Below, piece by piece: positions 9,187-16,317 of a DNA stretch of 16,317 nucleotides. The notes below the pieces were generated by a model. It had not been told where the DNA came from, ran no database searches, and worked only from the letters and a program-made list of their open reading frames with translations. The position numbers and the translations under genes were made by a program. Within the stretch, counting starts at the first letter, position 1; every line of letters begins with the position of its first letter. The DNA comes from Basidiobolus heterosporus B8920 (Eukaryota > Basidiobolomycota > Basidiobolomycetes > Basidiobolales > Basidiobolaceae), in assembly GCA_000697455.1 (NCBI GenBank), contig JNET01030070.1:1-16317 (forward strand). The letters are read 5' to 3'.

Positions 9187-9406
9187 TATGGTCGGTTATT
9201 ACAATGAGTGGTAAAAGTTTCGTATAGAATCATCGCACAATACTCCCCCTGAAACCCGTACGCCCTCACTCTCACTGTCTAAAAAATGCTCAAATAGTTT
9301 TTCCAAAAATATATATACAAAATACGGTTAATCAAAAACAGAAACAAGCAAAAGTGCATCAATCAACATGGATTATTAAGTGCATGACTCCATCAGTATA
9401 TAGAAA

Positions 9407-12400
9407 TTATGTTGATGTTGGCGTTGGTGTTGTAGCGCGACTGGGTTTGTCTCTCCCAGAATTCATGGATACGCTCCAGTATTCTCGGCTGGCGTTGCAA
9501 CTACTCACGTGGACCAAGATGGAAGGAAGAACACCGGCTATTGCTTTGAACAGAGGCGTAGCAATAAAGTCAGCAAAGGTTATAGCTAATCGTGCTTGCT
9601 GCGGGTTATCGCGATCTCCAAAAGCAGATACTGGAAGTTGGATTTCCTTCTCCTCGTCACCCTACAAGCGCAAAAGTCAGAAACATTGTGTAGATGCAGC
9701 AATATTATAACGATTGATCAATACCTGACTGAACATTTCTTCTTGTATACGGTCGGACCAGACACGAGCAAGATGGAGAGGTCTAACGGTGTTGCTGATA
9801 TCGGCGCACTTCATAAGCATCTCCAATAATCGCAGTCGATGACTTCTGTCATCCCATCGCCATCCAGAGGTAACACATTCATTGAAGTTGGCTATTACTT
9901 CCATGTGCTTACCCATATCAGTAGCTAGGATACATTTAATGATGATTGAACGCAACTCGGCCACTACAGAGGCTGAGAGGTTACTGAATATATTGGCTTC
10001 TGGCAAACTACGTAGTAAAACGAAAGTTTGATGAGCGTGGAAATTCTCTAACACTGAGGAATCATTGTAGAGGATGGCTAGCTCTGAGCTTGTGGCGACA
10101 TGGAAATTGTTGGTGTGTCCATCGTGGGATAGATCGTGGCACAGGCACGCTATTATAAATGCAAATCGCTCATTCATAGTAAAGACATATCGATCTGCGT
10201 CAGGTGACTGTGGCATGGCCCCTTCCTGGCTATTTTCCTTAGTATCATCAGAGTTTGTTACTGAATTACATGTGTCCTTAGCTGACTCTGTGTTATTTAT
10301 GGTGGAGCCTAGCCCTGACTGTGGTGCTACAAGATCAATACTGCAAGCTTCACGGAGAAAGAGGAACCCTGCTTGGGTAACATCAAACGCATGACGGAAG
10401 TTGTGATAAGGATTTTGCGAGGTGTTGTATCCATCCTTGACGGCATGGAGAAAAGATGTTAATGTTTCTAGGGAGATATCGTAATGTTCGATAAATCCAA
10501 GCTCATTGAAAATATCTACCAAGAAGGGGAGAAGCTCCATCTCTGTATACGACCAAACATCGAATCCCCATGAATTGAGTAGAGTAGCTCTTTGAGGCTT
10601 GGGAGCGATGGCTGAAGAACAAATGGGTGTTTCTATATAGTCTTCTTCAGATGTTGGAGTAGGTGGTACGGTGGTAATTAGCCCTAGCTCATCTTTTTGA
10701 GGAAGTACAGGTGCCAAAGAAAGACCGTTGCGATTTGTGCTTGAATGTTTGAGAGGGCTTTCTGTGTCAGAAACAGTTGGCAAAGGTACCGGTTGATTAT
10801 CAAGAGGTACATACATAACATTATGAGCGTTTAGATGTTGGTTGGATAATGTATCGGCATTTTTATACGAATGATCCTCTTCACTTTCTTCTTCTTCAGG
10901 GCACTGTTCCGGAATATTCTCAAGTGTTTGATCGTAAGTATAATCATGTCTAGAGACATTCATTGAACCCTCACTCTCCAAGTCAGGCATTTCCAAGAAG
11001 CAATTGATCGAAGGTCCCTGAGGACCAAATGGTTCTTCGTTCGATACTTGATCATGTATGCTGTGGATTCGCTGTCTCCGTAATCTTAAACCACCAGCAA
11101 AGCGAGAAAGCTGCTGTGTATCAGAGTTACGGCGCTGATTCAAGCTGTGATAATACGAATTGTTTCTCATGCTTGGATAATCAGAAGAGATCTCGTGCAC
11201 ATCGATCCGACTACGGTCCCAGATTTCAGAAGGCCATATGTTGTCACTGTAAAGAGTGTTAATTGATCCCTCCAGAGATGAAGCCCTACGATGTCTTGGG
11301 CGAGTTGAAAGTCGAGATTTTTCTAAGGCTACTCCATCTGGAGGTATGGACAGTAGGGCATCTTTGATTACTTCTGTAGACAACCAATTTCTAGTCTCAG
11401 CATTAAGATTTTCGTTATGTAAAAGCTTTTCGAACGCAGGCCGATAGAGGTTTGTGGATTTCAAAGAAGAGAGAATTGAAGCAAGTGTGTTTCTGTGCAA
11501 AGAAGGATATGATTTTCATAAATAAGATGTACTGGTTAGTTTAGAATTGGTTACAAGTACTTACTTTGCTTCATCAGACATGCCTGTGCTTTGCAAAAGA
11601 TCCGTCACAGTTCTGGTTATTAAATTAATTGGTGTTTCTATTGCTTGTAGCATCTGATCTTGAAGTTTGTCGACCGTAAGTTGAAGTGACTTTCTTTTGT
11701 TACGTTCTTCCTCTAGCATTAACATCACCTACAGTTTCGGTGTTTAGAAAAAGTACGTTTGGTAGTTTGACAGTTTTATTACCTGTCTTTCTTTACGCTT
11801 TCGCCAAACACTTCTCCAAACAGTTTTCACGGTTTCCAACCTGACGGGTTTTAAAACATAATCATCGGCTCCTATCTGGAGACAGTTGCAAGCGAGCTCG
11901 AGTTGTTCAGGATCGGCCATCACTTGAAGTGCATAGTTTAGAGACCTAGGTAATTCTGATAGTCTAAAAAAATACTTACTGATAACTGGAAGGTCTTTGA
12001 GTGCTTCGGTAGAGCGGACCATCCTGAGTACTTCGAGTCCTTGGTTAGATCCATCAGGATTCTCACACGTGATGCTGATAATAACCAACTGGTAACACGG
12101 CATAGATTGCTTGTCTAGTTCAGTCTAGGATTTCGAATTAGATTCAATGAAAAAGAGCAGTTGCATATCTTAACGATAATACTTACTGCTGTATCGGTAC
12201 ACGACCGTTTAAGGATCCCTATAGCAGAGTTTTTATCAGCTACTAAATCAACTGTCGTTCGAAAGAAAGTATTTAGTACAAGTTGTTTCATATGAAATAC
12301 ACTATATATCGTACCCGGATAGCCGATCTTTCGCAAATGTTGCCTTACTAAACGGCCGTGAAGAATGTCTTCATCGTAAATTAAGACCTTCACTTCGCTC

Positions 12401-12696
12401 GGCTTAAAGCTGAGTTTTCTCAGAAAAAATTGATGAAAAGTAGGATTTGTAGGAGATACTGGAGGTGTGTATTGGTCAATCGAATTCACTGAGCTTCTTC
12501 GCTCCCCGTTGTTAGGGGGTAGATTCAAACCCACAGGGGATGTGAGTGTGAGTGTCGATGAGGAAATGTTCAGCATTGTTGCTTGATCATCAAAATGATT
12601 AGTATCATTGGAGAAAGGCTTAGACGTCTGATCGTAGGAAGTCGATCTCGTGGATCTATAGGCAAGAGGCTTTGTAGAACTTTGATAGTAAGGCAT
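9407..12696 (-). CDS. Receiver domain-cyclic nucleotide phosphodiesterase fusion (RegA/PDE8-like)
   Basis: Predicted to hydrolyse cAMP and/or cGMP. Seven exons: 12696-12315, 12251-12187, 12124-11980, 11922-11783, 11728-11565, 11492-9725, 9661-9407; 972 residues, GT-AG introns. Residues 1-100 are Ser/Thr-rich. Residues 101-230 are a receiver fold: VLIYDED (acidic D108, E109), KIGYPVDLVADKNSA, GADDYVLKP (K222). The phospho-acceptor position (YQLVIIS) is S166 and the Thr/Ser switch position is A200, so it is degenerate. A helix with QAIETPINLI follows (about 245-299), resembling the linker before the PDE8/RegA catalytic domains. About 250 low-complexity, acidic residues come next. The class I PDE domain spans about 600-945: YHNFRH (H662, H666), HDLSHDGHTNNF (H751, D752, H755), SELAILYND, KCADISN (D863), FSQGDEEKEIQLP. 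A914 occupies the position of the family's invariant substrate Gln (QxGF becomes AITF). A polar insert of about 50 residues (683-733) lies between the first two motifs. Metal ligands are intact, so activity is plausible. The last 30 residues are less certain. Confidence 0.92.
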
Positions 12697-13208
12697 TTCG
12701 ATGAAAGTAACGAGATTTTTTAAACACGAAGTGATATATAAATTAAATCAATAAGCAATAGTCTATCAAAAGCTGAAGAATTAGGAAGAAATTTGCATTA
12801 TTCCAATAAAATGCTTGGTTCAATGTTCTCTTTAGACCCTTTAAAATAATTTAGCGAAAACGATAGACAGAAGAGGCTGATATTCAATGAATCAAAGCTT
12901 TAAAGGCTACGGCGTGAAAGTCAAGTACCAACCCAGGTACACGGAAAGGATTTCAAGATTAAACAAAGATTCATTCCAAAAGAGAGTTCTAAAAAAGGAG
13001 ACCTAGTTGCAATTTGATTGAATGCGCACAAAGGAATCTTGATTAGAATTGACACGTACGTCACGATTTGAAACCGAAAGTGTCAATGATAACAAACATC
13101 CTATTGATTCGGAATCTTCTCTGCAAGACAGTGGGATTATTGGTTCTTGTATCCGTTAGTGTAGTCTCGGACCCGAACCCACTGGCTCTCATTACTCGCG
13201 GCGTGGGA

Positions 13209-13256
13209 CCTAACCCTAGCCCTAGAGGTAGCCCTAGAGGTAGCCCTAACCCTAAA
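13209..13256. repeat. Telomere-like degenerate hexamer / 12-mer array
   Basis: The tract is built of CCCTAA, CCCTAG and AGGTAG hexamers. It includes two exact adjacent copies of CCCTAGAGGTAG (13220-13231, 13232-13243) and ends in CCCTAACCCTAAA. CCCTAA is the complement of the TTAGGG telomere repeat used by many fungi. This is a short interstitial telomere-like tract. Confidence 0.85.
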
Positions 13257-13323
13257 CGTTCAGCCTGTAAATTTATCAGAAAGATCATTTACCGAGTAAG
13301 TAGCAGCGAGATAGAATTCCATC

Positions 13324-13371
13324 CAGTATTCCAATCACTATTCAAATCACTATTCCAATCAGTATTTTAAA
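13324..13371. repeat. 12-bp tandem array, four units
   Basis: Four consecutive 12-mers follow the pattern CA(G/C)TATTC(C/A)AAT: units at 13324, 13336, 13348 and a diverged one at 13360. It has no sequence relation to the neighbouring arrays but the same unit length. Confidence 0.85.
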
Positions 13372-13529
13372 TATCAATCATGTCCCATTTTCTCTTGACT
13401 TGGGCCTAGACAAATGCTTGTTATGAACAATTGATTCATTGAAGGATTTATTAAGTAATGATCAGCGATAAACTATCTGTATTTATTTGCTAATTGGCTA
13501 TGCATGTACATATTCATGATTTAGTATTT

Positions 13530-13583
13530 GAGAGATTAAGCGAGAGATTGGGTGAGAGATTAGGTGAGAGATTAGGGATTAGG
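13530..13583. repeat. 12-bp tandem array GAGAGATTAGGT, 4.5 units
   Basis: The units are GAGAGATTAAGC, GAGAGATTGGGT, GAGAGATTAGGT and GAGAGATTAGGG, followed by ATTAGG. The array ends two bases before the stop codon of the STEAP-like gene (13586-13588), so it lies in that gene's 3' untranslated region. It carries TTAGG(G/T) on the plus strand, the orientation opposite to the array at 13209. Confidence 0.88.
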
Positions 13584-13585
13584 CA

Positions 13586-15026
13586 TCATTTCTTACCTAG
13601 TAAAACTTTCTGAAGCTTCCAGTTTACAGGTGGTAACGTTAAAATAATTTTGAGTGCAATGGTTATGGCTGGTAAAACCGCACTGACCAAGCTGATAGAT
13701 GGTGGTTTTCCATAGAGTACACCCTTCCAGTATGGCGTAGTGATCAATAAATCATGCGAGAATCCGATACAGAGGGCTAGCCAGCCAAGACGGGATTGAA
13801 TGAAACGCCATTCGCGCCAACTTAGAGTGCTTGAGATGCTTGGTAAAGAGGATATGCATAAAATACCATACAACAGGATGGACAGGTTGGCGAAGAATAA
13901 ACCTAGCTGGTCTTGAAAACCGAAATGACTTTGAAAAGAATGGAATGAGACAATTGCTCCCATACAACCATGAATTAAGATCCCTGCAAAGCCAAGTAAA
14001 CCAAGATTTTTACGATGGTTAAGCCAATGGGCTAGCCAGTTCGGGAATGGTCTAGAGGCTGTGCCTCTCATCAGTTGAACGATATTCGCAACACACCCAG
14101 CTAGATTGGTTACGGCAAATATGTTGATTGCTGTACAGGCTACGATGCGGTTCATGAGCTATGTACAGTTAAATTAGATACTGCGGCATAAAAGACTCCT
14201 TTCAGTGCTACTTACGATGAGAGGAAAGTCAGTTGGTGGGGATTTCTTGATCGCGTATTCTGTGATGGTAACATAAAGTACAAATGCGAGATACACAACT
14301 ATAGTAAAGTAGAAAGGTATTCTCCATTCTTCAAAGAATGCCAAAGGGAGTGCTTCAACTTCTCGAGCATGTGATAAAGTTCCAGCCTTAACCGGCAAAT
14401 ACCTGGTTGCAATAACAATATTATTACGCTTCTATAAAGTGAGAATCAATGAAAAATATTTACCCAATCTTCTTCGCAATGAAAGATGCCAAATCGTAAG
14501 CCTCATCGTGATCAGTGCAAATGTACACTTGCCGGTTTAGTCCGCGTACATCGTTTTGTAGACTATAAGCAGATATTGTGTTGAACCCTTTGACTACTTT
14601 ACTCGTAGGGAGGAGGTTTTGCAATCTTTCGGCAATACAAAATCCTCCTTGGAGGGATTCTTTATGGCTGGTCGGATTAGCTACGTCAATGATTATCTTG
14701 CCAGCCAGTATATCGCTGTATTCGAGGGCGAAGGCTTTGTGATGAAGCCAAGGTATAGTTAGAGCCACGGTTGAACACGAAGATATCACTTCACGGTAGG
14801 TTACTGCCTGGCAAGGAAGTTCAAATTCCACTTTGGCTGGGTCTCGGGAGCCAATAGAAATGTCGAAGCCACTTTGCATCAAACGTATGGCGAAAGCACG
14901 ACCGTACCAGCCGGTCCCAATAATTCCTATCCTCAAATCTCCAATCTTGTGCCCATTAGTCGTGGCGACGGTAGGTTTCTCGCCCATGTCGATGAAGGAA
15001 GAAGCGCGCACATTTGACTCGGTCAT
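13586..15026 (-). CDS. STEAP-type metalloreductase (NADPH-FNO domain + heme transmembrane domain)
   Basis: Predicted to pass electrons from NADPH through flavin and one heme across a membrane to reduce Fe(III) or Cu(II). Three exons: 15026-14464, 14402-14216, 14158-13586, with introns of 61 and 57 nt; 440 residues, close to animal STEAP2-4. Residues about 28-190 form an FNO-like dinucleotide fold: LRIGIIGTGWYGRAFAIRL (GxGxxG) with GSRDP at the NADPH phosphate site, then IIIDVANPTSHKES and VVKGFNT. After GYLPVKAGTLSHAREVEALPL, six hydrophobic segments follow. Family motifs include PNWLAHWLNHRKNLGLLGF and LPSISSTLSWREWRFIQSRLG. H313 (ILIHG) and H385 (GFSHD) match the two heme-ligand histidines. 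The C-terminus (NWKLQKVLLGKK) ends in a natural place, but GTAAGA overlaps the stop, so a further short exon cannot be excluded. The alternative, a plain ferric reductase of the FRE type, is ruled out by the FNO domain at the N-terminus. Confidence 0.94.
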
Positions 15027-16317
15027 TTGAAGGTTCTGATACTTAACGAAAAATTAGTATAAGCTATTAGACAGGCTGGATGGAGCGCTCTTATATGTGC
15101 TGATGAGTCGGTTCAGTAGTCATAGTATTACCAACATCGCCAAATATTCTGTATTGTTCGCTTATTCTAGTCGCTGACAAGTAAACATCCAAACGATAGC
15201 GATAATGCTTGCACGATCAACTTGAATCCATTGATTGCCTTGATACTGAAATATTTATAATCTAATCTAATATAGTGATATACAATAGTCAGTCCTGTGT
15301 AATCATTGAAGTAGCTCTTTATTCCTCCGAAACGTGACCTTTAGTAGAGAGGCACCTATGACCAATTAGAGTAATGAAAATGAATCACCTCCAGTAATAG
15401 TTGAATCTCTATACAACGAAGTAGAAGATGCCAGTGAACGTAGGTGCTGAGAACGTTGAAATTGGGCTTGGATTTAGATAACCAAATCACTGTCAATAAA
15501 AACACGTTGTGTAGTGAGTAACCAGTTACTGCCTTAATAGAACCTATCAGCTAGAAATTACTTGTCAGCCTGAATCAACGAACCAGATGTCTAAGTGCCA
15601 TACCAGGCTAAATACATACCCGGCTTAATAACTAGCTGGTTTCTCACCTGAATAAAGCACTCGCGGACTTTGACGAAAAAGGTAAGTACCGGGACTGGAT
15701 TGACATTACCTAAACTAGTATTTTGCTAACCCTAAGTATCACATGGCTTTCGGGGTTCCTTAGAAGTAGTGTAGGGCGTCTAGGTTTTTTGCTTCCACTT
15801 TTGTTCGTCTTTGGCCAGTTTGTTAAGCACTTAGAACTTATTTTCACATGTAGACATGAAGAACTATTAGCGAAGCTGTACTAAATCCTATTGTGTGAAC
15901 TGTAACCAAAGTGCATCAAGTTTGGTCATATTAAAGCTCAGATGTTCTAAGCCATCGTAATTATACCAATTCAGTAAAGGTTCATTTAAAGATAAGGTTT
16001 GCTGGTGTGTATATCATTAATGAACTCTGGTCAAAGGAGAGTACTTTAAAAAGTAACGGGTTACATAGTCATTGTTTAGTGTAACACCCTATGGAGGGAA
16101 AGATGATCAGATACAGGTTGTTTGGCTATTCTAGCGATGCATGCATTGTTAGAACTATCAAAGAATAAAAGCTACTAACTTTGTCTCCGTATATTTGATT
16201 TCTTACAATCTATAGACTCATTTATATTCTTATTATATTACTTATATACTTTAAATCTATGTTCCAGAACCGAGAATTGTTTGCTTACGTTGTTCCTGAA
16301 ATAAACTGGATTATCTC
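15027..16317. other. Gene-poor AT-rich tail of the window
   Basis: These 1.29 kb upstream of the STEAP-like gene contain no open frame above 60 codons on either strand and no tRNA- or rRNA-like sequence I could spot. The first few hundred bases should be the STEAP promoter. Two similar near-palindromes occur, AGTAACCAGTTACT (15517-15530) and GTAACGGGTTAC (16053-16064). A short coding-like stretch near 15631-15711 is discussed under rejected items. The far end (16200-16260) is very AT-rich. Confidence 0.55.

Larger units (their letters stand above)
9014..9406. other. Convergent 3' spacer (PX-PB1 and REC-PDE genes)
   Basis: This 393-base AT-rich spacer lies between two stop codons. It has AATAAA on the plus strand (9139-9144) and on the minus strand (9181-9186), so the two transcripts may overlap at their 3' ends. 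No gene, RNA or repeat of note was seen. Confidence 0.5.
12697..13585. other. Spacer holding REC-PDE promoter and three 12-bp tandem arrays
   Basis: These 889 bases lie between two minus-strand genes. The part next to 12696 should be the REC-PDE promoter and leader; it is A/T-rich with no clear TATA at a fixed distance. The part from 13209 to 13583 carries three separate short tandem arrays, listed individually. Open frames across 13061-13370 translate the repeats into low-complexity protein and are not taken as genes. Confidence 0.6.

Noticed and set aside
9407-9500. Alternative reading frame at the PDE C-terminus giving an amphipathic ERIHEFWERQTQSRY-like helix.
   Set aside because: Reaching it needs a 20-nt intron, too short to be credible, while the direct frame keeps the NxSREYWS ending seen in the family. 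Some doubt remains.
13061-13370. Overlapping open frames on both strands across the telomere-like array.
   Set aside because: The translation is repeat-driven (LGLPLGLPLGLGLG and its opposite strand) with no start context, domain or splice support.
15631-15711. Short plus-strand stretch translating to LNKALADFDEKGKYRDWIDI and a stop, which looks protein-like.
   Set aside because: Only about 25 codons with a stop just upstream, no start codon, no family I recognise and no supporting neighbouring exon. It could be a gene relic or chance.
1-16317. CRISPR arrays, tRNA/rRNA genes, LTR elements, LINEs or virus-like genes.
   Set aside because: No spaced repeats, no tRNA-like T-loop sequences, and no reverse transcriptase, integrase, transposase or capsid-like reading frames were seen on either strand.

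Overview
This window is nuclear DNA of a fungus, most likely an early-diverging one (Zoopagomycota or Mucoromycota grade; a Basidiobolus-like source would fit, but this is inference). The grounds are short introns (about 54-79 nt) with GT-AG ends and CTAAC/CTAAT-like branch sites, chitin-processing enzymes with fungal architecture, an Oac1/SLC25A34-35-type mitochondrial carrier, and two protein architectures (STEAP, receiver-PDE) that are not typical of yeasts. Exon joins below were worked out by hand from splice signals, reading frame and family motifs.

Left part (1-5393). A 5'-leading but 3'-truncated secreted beta-N-acetylhexosaminidase (GH20) runs leftward off the window edge. A small secreted, probably GPI-anchored chitin deacetylase (NodB fold) runs rightward from the other side of a 711-bp shared upstream region, so the two chitin-related genes form a head-to-head pair. 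An eight-exon mitochondrial carrier gene on the minus strand converges on the deacetylase.

Middle part (5394-9013). A five-exon inositol monophosphatase and an intronless PX-PB1-type scaffold protein lie in tandem on the plus strand. The first acts on inositol phosphates; the second is predicted to read phosphoinositides and to dock partners through PB1-like domains.

Right part (9407-15026). A seven-exon gene on the minus strand encodes a 972-residue fusion of a receiver domain to a class I cyclic nucleotide phosphodiesterase, the layout of Dictyostelium RegA and (minus PAS) of animal PDE8. Its receiver has lost the phospho-acceptor Asp, and the PDE core has Ala where the family has its substrate-binding Gln. 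Next comes an 889-bp spacer holding three different 12-bp tandem arrays, two of them telomere-like. Then comes a three-exon gene for a complete STEAP-type metalloreductase (FNO-like NADPH domain plus six-helix heme domain), a family best known from animals.

The last 1.3 kb (15027-16317) is AT-rich and holds no gene I can support.

The window is an ordinary gene-dense fungal neighbourhood with no cluster-like pathway. The most noteworthy items are the degenerate receiver-PDE fusion, the fungal STEAP, and the 12-bp arrays abutting the STEAP stop codon.
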